A program made the position numbers and the translations under genes. A stretch of 36,475 nucleotides of DNA, taken from Pelotomaculum sp. UBA3103 (GTDB taxonomy: Bacteria > Bacillota > Desulfotomaculia > Desulfotomaculales > Pelotomaculaceae). The number at the start of each line of letters is the position of its first letter. The stretch's first letter is position 1. The DNA lies in contig DFAP01000111.1 in NCBI GenBank assembly GCA_002365855.1, positions 1 to 36,475 on the forward strand, given 5' to 3'. A model generated the notes under the pieces. That model saw nothing but the letters and a program-made list of their open reading frames with translations, did not search any database and was not told where the DNA came from. Positions 23,351-30,239 of the stretch are shown piece after piece.

Positions 23351-24475
23351 ATGAGTAAGAAAAAACGGGTACTGGTGCTTTTCGGAGGTCGATCCGGAGA
23401 ACATGAGGTTTCATTAAATTCCGCAGCCAATGTGATAACTGCATTAGACCGGGAGAAATATGAAGTAGTTCCTGTGGCCATTACCCGGGAAGGAAAGTGG
23501 TTAGCCGGTATAACGCCAAAGCAACTAATGGCCGGGATGAATCAACCGGTTTTAACCGGAACCGATATAGACGGTAACACTGAACTCATATCTTTAGCAG
23601 ATGATTCGACAGGTATGGGGTTAGCTATGCTTGCCATAGGTAAAGCCAGGGCAGGCATGGGCGCGGTCGATATAGTAATTCCGGTGCTGCACGGTACCTA
23701 CGGGGAGGATGGTACAGTTCAGGGCTTGTTGGAACTGGCCAATGTGCCCTATGTGGGGGCGGGCGTCCTGGGATCAGCCCTGGGGATGGATAAGGTAATG
23801 ATGAAAACGGTGCTGGCTCAACACGGCGTAGCCCAGGCCCGGTTTTGGTCCTGCCTGCGAGGGGAATGGGAAAGCAACGCTTCACTGGTATTAGAGACAG
23901 TGGAAAAGAACCTGGGATACCCCTGTTTTGTCAAGCCGGCCAACCTTGGCTCCAGCGTCGGTATTAACAAAGCCCATAACCGGGAGCAGCTAGCCATGGC
24001 CATGGACCTGGCAGCCGAATACGACCGCAAGATTATCGTTGAAGAATACATTAACGCCAGAGAAGTGGAGGTTAGCGTGCTAGGGAACGATGATCCAATA
24101 GCCTCTCTTCCCGGAGAGATTATTCCGTTAAAGGAGTTTTATGACTACGAAGCCAAATATCATGACGGGATGACCAGGCTGGAAATCCCTGCCGATTTAC
24201 CGCCAGATATGATCGCCCGGCTGCAAGAACTGGCGGTAAAAGTATTCAAGGCTCTTGATTGCTCCGGTCTGGCCAGGGTGGATTTTTTCATCCGCAAATC
24301 AGATAACAATATACTGGTGAACGAAATCAACACCATGCCCGGCTTTACTCAGTTCAGTATGTTCCCCAAGCTGTGGGAGGCAACCGGTATCGGCTATCAG
24401 GAACTGCTTGAACGGTTAATCGGCCTTGCCATAGAAAGGCACCTGGATAAGAACCGGAATAAAACTGATTTTTAA
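23351..24475 (+). CDS. ddl: D-alanine--D-alanine ligase
   Basis: 374 residues, normal for the larger (DdlA-type) form. Visible landmarks: VLVLFGGRSGEHEVSLNSA at the start, the central TYGEDGTVQGLLE, the ATP-grasp KPANLGSSVGI, the omega-loop segment FYDYEAKY typical of D-Ala-D-Ala enzymes and not of Van-type D-lactate ligases, and the metal-binding NEINTMPGFT near the end. It joins two D-alanines for peptidoglycan precursors in the cytoplasm. ATG at 23351 with GGAGG eight bases upstream. It is the only plus-strand gene between 6.5 and 28 kb and stands alone, away from the mur genes, so it may be a second, accessory ligase (for example relevant to D-cycloserine tolerance), but that cannot be judged without the rest of the genome. 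Confidence 0.95.
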   Translation: MSKKKRVLVLFGGRSGEHEVSLNSAANVITALDREKYEVVPVAITREGKWLAGITPKQLMAGMNQPVLTGTDIDGNTELISLADDSTGMGLAMLAIGKARAGMGAVDIVIPVLHGTYGEDGTVQGLLELANVPYVGAGVLGSALGMDKVMMKTVLAQHGVAQARFWSCLRGEWESNASLVLETVEKNLGYPCFVKPANLGSSVGINKAHNREQLAMAMDLAAEYDRKIIVEEYINAREVEVSVLGNDDPIASLPGEIIPLKEFYDYEAKYHDGMTRLEIPADLPPDMIARLQELAVKVFKALDCSGLARVDFFIRKSDNNILVNEINTMPGFTQFSMFPKLWEATGIGYQELLERLIGLAIERHLDKNRNKTDF

Positions 24476-24516
24476 TATTCCGGGGATAACAATCGGTTTT
24501 CCCGATTCGCATCGTA

Positions 24517-24542
24517 GGAATGGGGTCAAATTACCCTATTCC
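24517..24542. repeat. inverted repeat after ddl
   Basis: GGAATGGGGT and ACCCTATTCC pair (one G-T) around CAAATT. No U-tract follows on either strand, so it is a weak terminator candidate. The GGGGTCAAATT core is reminiscent of small palindromic elements mobilised by REP-associated transposases; that is recollection, not proof. Confidence 0.4.
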
Positions 24543-24616
24543 AATGTTTCCAAGCCCGATATTGATTTTTTCTGATACAGAGGGATGTGGCCGAGCTCCT
24601 GCAGTTGTTTAATACC

Positions 24617-25462
24617 TTAAAAGAGTAGCTTGCCCGCATCATTCAAGCTATGGCGGTCACCTGATAAGAAATTGAGTACAATCCAGTTGAATTCTTCCGG
24701 GTTTTCCACATGTGGAAGGTGCCCGCAACCGGGGATGACCACTTTCGTTGAGTTTTCAATATTTTTATGAATGTACTCCCCAACCTCTATGTTAAAATCA
24801 CTTTCCCTATCGGAAAGGATAATCAGGGTCGGGATACGAATCTCATTTAAACGCTCGCTTGCATAAGGCTCTAATACGGCTGCAATCCTGGGATCCCAGC
24901 TAAAACACTTTTTTGCGTCTCTCGTTATCTGGAGTACCTTTGCCCTGGCTTCTTTCCTTTCAGGGGAAGGGAAAAAATATTCCCAGAATGGATTATCAAT
25001 ACTCTTCTCTATAGCAGCTTCAGGCCCTTCGGAATACGCCGTCATATACATATTCATGGCTTCCGTCATAAAATCAGGGGGATAAGGATATCCATTCAGG
25101 GCAGGTCCAACCAGGATTAGAGATTTTAGAAGCTCCGGATATTTCAGGGCAAAATCAATGGCCACGCTGCCACCAAAAGATGATCCGATCAGAGATACCT
25201 TTTTCAGTTCTAAAGCTTCTATCAAAAATTTTAAATCATCAAAATACGAAAAAGAGGATACAGGGACATCCGATTTTCCATACCCCCGATGATCATAACA
25301 GACCACTTTATATTTGCGGGCAAAAGTATCCACCTGGTAATCCCAAATACGGAGATCATTAAAAGGGACGCCATGAAGAAGAACTAATGGCTCCCCTTCT
25401 CCTTTTATGGAATAAAATAAACGGGTGTTATTAACCTGGAGATAATCCTTAATATCCGGCAT
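24617..25462 (-). CDS. alpha/beta hydrolase
   Basis: 281 residues. Typical alpha/beta-hydrolase layout: LVLLHGVPFNDLRIW (oxyanion loop), CYDHRGYGKSD, nucleophile elbow GSSFGG with S95, a cap region about 130-200, the acid near ILSDRESD, and the histidine in GCGHLPHVENPEEF. Likely a cytoplasmic esterase, lactonase or C-C hydrolase; the substrate is not predictable. It begins directly after the flavoprotein stop codon, with GGAG inside the end of that gene, so the two are translationally coupled. It is only distantly similar to the hydrolase at 6506-7432, but both are associated with the same gene types. After it, in its direction of reading, the ligase gene is antisense and two terminators follow. 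Confidence 0.9.
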   Translation of the reverse strand: MPDIKDYLQVNNTRLFYSIKGEGEPLVLLHGVPFNDLRIWDYQVDTFARKYKVVCYDHRGYGKSDVPVSSFSYFDDLKFLIEALELKKVSLIGSSFGGSVAIDFALKYPELLKSLILVGPALNGYPYPPDFMTEAMNMYMTAYSEGPEAAIEKSIDNPFWEYFFPSPERKEARAKVLQITRDAKKCFSWDPRIAAVLEPYASERLNEIRIPTLIILSDRESDFNIEVGEYIHKNIENSTKVVIPGCGHLPHVENPEEFNWIVLNFLSGDRHSLNDAGKLLF

Positions 25463-25463
25463 A

Positions 25464-26234
25464 TTAATTAACTCCTTCCAATTTAGAGGACTGATTGCTT
25501 GTCTTTGTTTTCGCCAGCATCATATCCACCATCTTATTGCATTTCTGAATGAAAACATCAACCGGTATGAAATTTATCTTTTCTAAAGACTTTTGCGTTT
25601 CCATGGATAATTTCATATCAGCTGCAATTTCCCGGCCCGCTTTACACAGGGTTTCTTTATAGCCGTTTATTACAGGCTCCAATTCCTTTATTCCCGCTGT
25701 TAACACCATGCCTGCGGGCGCATATATTTCAGCTATCAGCTCCATATGAAAGTTTCTTGCGACTCTTTTCATCACAAGAGAAACAGCCTGGAATTGTGAC
25801 CTTTCCGGGTAGCCAGAATTTGAAATAACTACCATCTTCGGAGGCACCCCGTTTTTGAATCGTTTTGATTTGCCGCCCCTGGTTTCCCCGTTTTCGTCCT
25901 TTTCAAAATAAGGATTGCCGATACAGATAGTCCGGTCCAAAAATACCTTCAACATTCCTGATATATTATCGATATACAGCGGTGTGGCAAAGACAACTAT
26001 ATCAGATTCAACATATTTCGATATTAATTCTTCCATATCGTCATTAATGACGCATTTCCCTCCGGAAAATACGCAGCTGCGGCAAGCCTTACAATGATTA
26101 ATTTCCTTACTGGCCAGAAAGATATTTTCGACTTCGGCTCCCGCCGCTTCAGCGCCCTCTAAAAATGCCGTGACCATAACGTTCGTATTGCCGGAGGCTC
26201 CCATGGGGCTTCCGTTAAAAGCGGTGATTTTCAT
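25464..26234 (-). CDS. iron-sulfur flavoprotein / NADPH-dependent FMN reductase-like protein, copy B
   Basis: 256 residues, a close paralogue of 14764-15501: identical MKITAFNGSP start, GNTNVMVTAFLEGAEAAGAE helix, the C48-x2-C51-x2-C54-x6-C61 cluster motif and the ATPLYIDNISGMLKVFLDR segment. It differs most in the substrate-side region after residue 110 and has an 11-residue longer tail. The fold binds FMN and probably one [4Fe-4S] cluster; the role is redox chemistry of an unknown small molecule. A strong GGAGGG site precedes the ATG. The gene is the first of a two-gene unit with the hydrolase. The 5' flank, including a hairpin, is homologous to the flank of copy A, so the duplication included noncoding DNA. 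Confidence 0.85.
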   Translation of the reverse strand: MKITAFNGSPMGASGNTNVMVTAFLEGAEAAGAEVENIFLASKEINHCKACRSCVFSGGKCVINDDMEELISKYVESDIVVFATPLYIDNISGMLKVFLDRTICIGNPYFEKDENGETRGGKSKRFKNGVPPKMVVISNSGYPERSQFQAVSLVMKRVARNFHMELIAEIYAPAGMVLTAGIKELEPVINGYKETLCKAGREIAADMKLSMETQKSLEKINFIPVDVFIQKCNKMVDMMLAKTKTSNQSSKLEGVN

Positions 26235-26359
26235 AATTTTTTAATACCCTCCTTTTTTTACTTCTAAAGCGTAAGCCTGTAAATTTCCTTTACTCCGTAC
26301 TTAACTAACTGAAAACCTGCCCTAAAAAATTCACACCTGTCTATCCAGTCGAAAAAACA

Positions 26360-26385
26360 ACGACCACCCCGACTTGGGCGGCCGT
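26360..26385 (-). terminator. hairpin upstream of flavoprotein copy B (duplicate of 15713-15738)
   Basis: ACGACCACC and GGCGGCCGT pair with the same loop sequence type as at 15713-15738. The minus strand continues TGTTTTTTCG, a better U-tract. No phosphotransferase gene precedes it here, which suggests one was lost. Confidence 0.6.
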
Positions 26386-26464
26386 CTCTAAAATACTATC
26401 TCAAGAATATTTAAATTAATTTGGCTATATTACTCTTTTGGAATAAACCCGGCGGTAAACCAAT

Positions 26465-26722
26465 TTATGCTTTTCGTAAAATGTCTTGGTGACCAATAGC
26501 GTGAAGTATTAGCGTGTCGCTGTTTTGTTCAAAAACAATCCTAATATCTTTGTTAACATAAGCCTCCCAAAACCCTGTACCCTTGATTCGATGAATCTTT
26601 AGTGAATTATGTTTTGGATTGACAGCCATAAAACTTAGGGTTTTCCTGGCCTGTTTTCGCTCGGCAGGCGATAGCTGCCGAAAGTCATTATTAAAAGGAT
26701 CAGTTAGAATTATCGTCGGCAT
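26465..26722 (-). CDS. RelE/ParE-superfamily toxin
   Basis: 85 residues from ATG 26722, behind GGGGAAG; a TTG at 26737 is also in frame. The sequence shows the small RelE-like pattern: TDPFNNDFRQLSPAERKQARKTL, then KIHRIKGTGFWEAYVNKDIRIVFEQ and the closing ILHAIGHQDIL. RelE-type toxins cut mRNA on the ribosome, while ParE types act on gyrase; the AIGHQD ending with conserved Arg-Ile-Val fits the RelE/YoeB-like side better, without certainty. The gene overlaps the end of the upstream AbrB-type antitoxin by 23 bases, the usual coupled arrangement. Confidence 0.8.
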   Translation of the reverse strand: MPTIILTDPFNNDFRQLSPAERKQARKTLSFMAVNPKHNSLKIHRIKGTGFWEAYVNKDIRIVFEQNSDTLILHAIGHQDILRKA

Positions 26723-27002
26723 TGTTTTCTTCCCCAAGAAATTCTAATAATTCGTCGGCATCGGAAAATGTTTTATATCGGCCTTCTTTTAAGGCGTCAG
26801 CGCTTTGCTTCATTTTTCCCTGCCAAACCTCAGACCAAAAATACTCCTGGCTTTTATCATGCCATGCAACGGGTTTGATAAAAATTCCCCCATCCCGTTC
26901 CTCTAAGGCGATATAATCCCCTTCCTGTATATTTAATTTTTTAGCAATCTGAGACAGACTGATAAGCATACGTTTTTGTACCTGTTGAATAATCTCCGGC
27001 AT
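26700..27002 (-). CDS. AbrB/MazE-type antitoxin
   Basis: 100 residues. The N-terminal swapped-hairpin (SpoVT-AbrB) domain is visible: VQKRMLISLSQIAKKLNIQEGDYIALEERDGGIFIKP, reading as 'pro-x-x-ARKLGI-x-EGD' in relatives. The C-terminal half is acidic and helical (DADELLEFLGEENNADDN) and should wrap the toxin. It is the first gene of the pair, with GGGAGG before the ATG, and overlaps the toxin start. It likely represses its own promoter together with the toxin. An AbrB-type antitoxin with a RelE-type toxin is a known but less common combination. Confidence 0.8.
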   Translation of the reverse strand: MPEIIQQVQKRMLISLSQIAKKLNIQEGDYIALEERDGGIFIKPVAWHDKSQEYFWSEVWQGKMKQSADALKEGRYKTFSDADELLEFLGEENNADDNSN

Positions 27003-27269
27003 CTATGACGCCTCCCTTAACTGATAAGCTGTAAATACAGTTTATCTGCATATTAAGATGTTGTCAATTAAAACCCTCTTGTTAAATATTTCCCGGTAGA
27101 ATTATCACGAAATAAAATTCTTTAGAAATAATTGTCGGCCTGCTTTCAATACTCCGACGTCTTATGTAATGAATACTGATAAGTGATCTGGTCCTTGACA
27201 GCTAAAAAACCGTCGGCCCATCCATAACAAATGAAGGACGAGGTGACGCCGATATCGGATTTTTGTTTT

Positions 27270-27572
27270 TCATAGTAAATACTCATATTGCCTGCGTCCG
27301 TATAGGATGCGGTGAATTTCTACGCGGTTGCCGTTCACGACGTAAAATACCAGATAGTTATGCACTATCAGCACGCGGTAGCCCTTAACCCTCAACACCG
27401 GGCTTTTTAACAGCGGACACCGGCCAGGCATTTGTGATAGCGAGCTGATGCCTAGCACAATTTCGTCGTACAGCTTGAGCGCTGCATCAGGCGAAAGCTC
27501 GTTGACATAATCGACGATATCCTGCATATCCTGCTTGGCCGAGGGAAAGATCAACAGCCTATAATTTTCCAT
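27270..27572 (-). CDS. ParE/RelE-family toxin, second pair
   Basis: 100 residues from ATG 27572; a GTG two codons earlier is less likely. The ParE-like pattern is clear: SAKQDMQDIVDYVNE, then PGRCPLLKSPVLRVKGYRVLIVHNYLVFYVV and VEIHRILYGRRQYE. The family blocks gyrase or cuts mRNA depending on the branch. It overlaps the preceding Phd/YefM-type antitoxin by 14 bases, so expression is coupled. No other gene is attached. It is unrelated in sequence to the toxin at 26465-26722. Confidence 0.85.
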   Translation of the reverse strand: MENYRLLIFPSAKQDMQDIVDYVNELSPDAALKLYDEIVLGISSLSQMPGRCPLLKSPVLRVKGYRVLIVHNYLVFYVVNGNRVEIHRILYGRRQYEYLL

Positions 27573-27831
27573 GAACACTTGATCTCAGCTTCTTCGCGAC
27601 CTTTAAGAAATCCTCTCCCGCCGCGCCGTTTGCAATCTCAGCCTCAGCTTCAGCCAGCTTTCCATAGAGTTCAATGATCGCCTGCTGCCTCTCGTATGCT
27701 TCTATGCTCATTACCACCATATCGCCTACACCGTTTTTTGTAATAAAAACCGGCTCACGCTCCCTGCGGCAAAACTCTGAGATTTCGTTGGCGTTGTTCC
27801 GCAAATCGGAAATTGGCCGGATATTCGGCAT
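27559..27831 (-). CDS. Phd/YefM-family antitoxin
   Basis: 90 residues. The N-terminal domain reads RPISDLRNNANEISEFCRREREPVFITKNGVGDMVVMSIEAYE in family order, with the conserved Ser-Asp-Leu-Arg start, the 'PV-x-IT-x-NG' strand and the 'V-x-MS-x-x-x-Y' end typical of Phd/YefM DNA-binding antitoxins. The C-terminal helix region, rich in Ala and Glu, should bind the toxin. It is first of the pair and probably autoregulates. The intergenic stretch 27003-27269 upstream of nothing else on this strand and 27832-28118 hold no further gene that I can support. Confidence 0.85.
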   Translation of the reverse strand: MPNIRPISDLRNNANEISEFCRREREPVFITKNGVGDMVVMSIEAYERQQAIIELYGKLAEAEAEIANGAAGEDFLKVAKKLRSSVHGKL

Positions 27832-28118
27832 GATAAGCCCTCCTCGCTCTCAATATCTATGCACTAAATATAGCATAATTTTGATAATCAATCAAACCCT
27901 GGGAAGCTAATGTCTTTTATGGGCTAAATCTTTGTCTTTCCTCAACAAAGTGTGGGCAGATTAATAAATCTTGTTACACCTGGCAAGGGATAAGGTAAAA
28001 ATATTTTAATGTGTAAAACAGGTTTTTCTTATGCCTGCGAAACTGGTAAAATAAACGGGAAAGAAGCCTTTTCTTTCCACTGCCGTGGAAGCTATTATCT
28101 TTTATACAGGAGGGAAAT

Positions 28119-29126
28119 ATGGAATATAGAAAACTGGGGAAAACAGGGTTAACCATTTCTGTGATCGGGTTTGGCGGCATACCCATCCAGCGGGTTTCAG
28201 CCGGTGAGGCTTGCGCGATTGTAAACAGGGCTCTGGACCTGGGCATCAATTTTTTTGACACTGCCCGTGCCTACACCGACAGCGAGGAAAAGCTGGGCGC
28301 CCCTTTAAAAGCAAGGAGAAAAGAGGCCGTTGTCGCCACCAAGTCCATGGCCAGGACCAGGGAAGCAATGGGCGCGGACATTAAGAAAAGCCTTAAGACG
28401 ATGGGTCTGGACTATATAGATTTGTACCAGATGCACAATGTTAAAAGCAAAAGGGATCTGGACAGGGTTCTAAGTCCTGACGGCGCCCTGGCCGCTTTAA
28501 TAGAGGCAAAAGAAGAAGGCCTGGTGAGACACATAGGTGTTACGGGGCATATTAAAGATTTTTTAGTGGACACGCTGCAGTTGGAGGAAGTTGAAACGGT
28601 ACAGTTCCCTTTCAACGCGGTAGAGACCGTGGGCGTACCGACGCTGCTGGAGCAGGCCGCGGAAAAAGGAATTGGCGCCATCGTGATGAAACCGCTTGCC
28701 GGGGGTGCTTTTAGAAACAAAAACCTCGCCCTGCGGTATATTTTAGAGCATGCTGTATCGACCCTTATCCCTGGAATGGACTCGCTGGAGCAGGTGGAAG
28801 AAAACGCCGGGGTAGGATGTAACCCGCATACTCTAACCATCGCCGAGAAAAAAATACTGGAAGAAGAGGTTAATACTCTTGGCGGCGCATTCTGCAGGCG
28901 CTGTGAGTACTGCAAACCCTGCAGTCAGCGTATCGACATCCCGACGGTATTTTTACTTGACGGCTATTATACGAGATACAATTTACAGGACTGGGCCAGG
29001 GATCGCTACCAGGGCTTAAAGGCCAAAGTGGACGCCTGTATCGATTGCGGCGAATGCGAAGCCTGGTGCCCATATGACCTGCCCATACGTCAGATGCTAG
29101 CCGAAGCGGCATCCCGGCTGGCCTAG
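28119..29126 (+). CDS. aldo/keto reductase with C-terminal ferredoxin-like domain
   Basis: 335 residues. The aldo/keto reductase barrel has the catalytic tetrad D47, Y52, K75 and H106 (in FFDTARAYTDSEEKLG, VVATKS and YQMHN). It is followed from about residue 275 by two cysteine groups, CRRCEYCKPC and CIDCGECEAWC plus P, that should hold [4Fe-4S] clusters. This fused form is common in anaerobic Clostridia and probably couples NAD(P)H or ferredoxin to reduction of a carbonyl compound; the substrate is unknown. ATG with GGAGG five bases upstream, alone on its strand. Confidence is high for the family and low for the reaction. Confidence 0.9.
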   Translation: MEYRKLGKTGLTISVIGFGGIPIQRVSAGEACAIVNRALDLGINFFDTARAYTDSEEKLGAPLKARRKEAVVATKSMARTREAMGADIKKSLKTMGLDYIDLYQMHNVKSKRDLDRVLSPDGALAALIEAKEEGLVRHIGVTGHIKDFLVDTLQLEEVETVQFPFNAVETVGVPTLLEQAAEKGIGAIVMKPLAGGAFRNKNLALRYILEHAVSTLIPGMDSLEQVEENAGVGCNPHTLTIAEKKILEEEVNTLGGAFCRRCEYCKPCSQRIDIPTVFLLDGYYTRYNLQDWARDRYQGLKAKVDACIDCGECEAWCPYDLPIRQMLAEAASRLA

Positions 29127-29128
29127 CC

Positions 29129-29162
29129 CTAGCAAGTGGGGACGGTTCTTGACTTACCAGTG
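29129..29162 (+). repeat. 34-base dispersed repeat, copy 1
   Basis: CTAGCAAGTGGGGACGGTTC and the following 14 bases recur with five differences at 36387-36420 in the same orientation. The GTGGGGACGGTTCTTG core resembles sequences found next to REP-associated transposases in Firmicutes (from memory). Confidence 0.6.
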
Positions 29163-29419
29163 AATTCGCCCGCCCTGCGAGCGTCTCATCCATAGGTGTC
29201 AGATGGATTCTTCAACTGAATTTCCATTCTAACCTCTAATCTGCTATGGTCGAAATAAATTATAATGTAAGTAATAGGAAAACCATTAATCACAAAGCAG
29301 GAACCAAACGACGCATATACAGCATCGTATAAAACGTTTAACAGGAGGAGGGCAACAAGTCCTTTGCCAACCTGGCGCGCCTGCTCCTAAATATGCAGAA
29401 AAATATGGAAGTGATTAAG

Positions 29420-30154
29420 ATGAAGAGTCAAATCAAATCCTTTAAGGCTGCCTCTATAATGAATAACTCAAACCTACTTGGATTTTACACAGCAATCACC
29501 ACATCTTTATTAACTTTGGTGACTTTCGGTATCGCAATATTTACCCCACCGTTATCAGGTCCATTTTGTACGGGTTCATGTGTTGAATATCCATTTACAA
29601 ATATTATTTCGCGCTTTCCCAGAGATTACTATTGGATGTATCCGGCGATTTTGTTGTCTTTAATTTTTATTGTACTTGTGGTATGCATCCACCATTATGC
29701 ACCCAAGGAGAAAAAGGTATTTAGCCAGATCGGATTGTCCTTTGCCCTAATTTCGGCATCAGTATTAATCACCGACTATTTTATTCAAATATCTGTTATA
29801 CAGCCCAGCCTCCTTAACGGGGAAACCGACGGTATAGCGATACTGACTCAGTATAATCCGCACGGAATCTTTATCGCTCTTGAAGAAGTAGGTTATTTAA
29901 TGATGAGTATAACCTTCCTTTGTATAGCTCCGGTTTTTTCGGGAATTAACAGTTTGGAAAGTGGAATCCGACGGATCTTCATCACAAGTTTTATTCTAAC
30001 GATCATTTCACTCATCATATTTTCTGCTTCTTATGGAATACACCGTGAATATCGATTTGAAGTGGCTGTTATCACGATTAACTGGATAGTACTGATAGTC
30101 TCCGGTTTACTATTGAGCGTTCTATTTAAAAGGGCCATGAGAATTTCATCATGA
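29420..30154 (+). CDS. six-helix integral membrane protein of unknown function
   Basis: 244 residues from ATG 29420, which has GGAAG eight bases upstream; an in-frame ATG at 29393 has no nearby site. About six hydrophobic segments lie near residues 20-42, 68-92, 104-126, 145-170, 182-203 and 213-236. Between the first two is a short loop with two cysteines (FCTGSCVEYPF), possibly outside the membrane and able to form a disulfide. No catalytic motif is seen and no family is recognised with confidence. It stands alone, convergent with the efflux operon. Upstream at 29342 there is an AGGAGG with no good start codon nearby, and a weak hairpin, so a leader or a decayed start is possible. Confidence 0.7.
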   Translation: MKSQIKSFKAASIMNNSNLLGFYTAITTSLLTLVTFGIAIFTPPLSGPFCTGSCVEYPFTNIISRFPRDYYWMYPAILLSLIFIVLVVCIHHYAPKEKKVFSQIGLSFALISASVLITDYFIQISVIQPSLLNGETDGIAILTQYNPHGIFIALEEVGYLMMSITFLCIAPVFSGINSLESGIRRIFITSFILTIISLIIFSASYGIHREYRFEVAVITINWIVLIVSGLLLSVLFKRAMRISS

Positions 30155-30239
30155 ATTACTTTTGTTTACATGAAATATTCTGGGACAACCATCCCCCTAT
30201 CCCCCTACTCACAAAGGAGCAAAATAAACTGAACTATCA

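Noticed and set aside
23127..23444. Minus-strand 105-codon frame over the ddl start
   Set aside because: It overlaps the promoter and start of ddl and contains the terminator hairpin; no ribosome site and no domain.
24517..24542. Strong terminator for ddl
   Set aside because: The stem is good but no U-tract follows on either strand; kept only as an inverted repeat.
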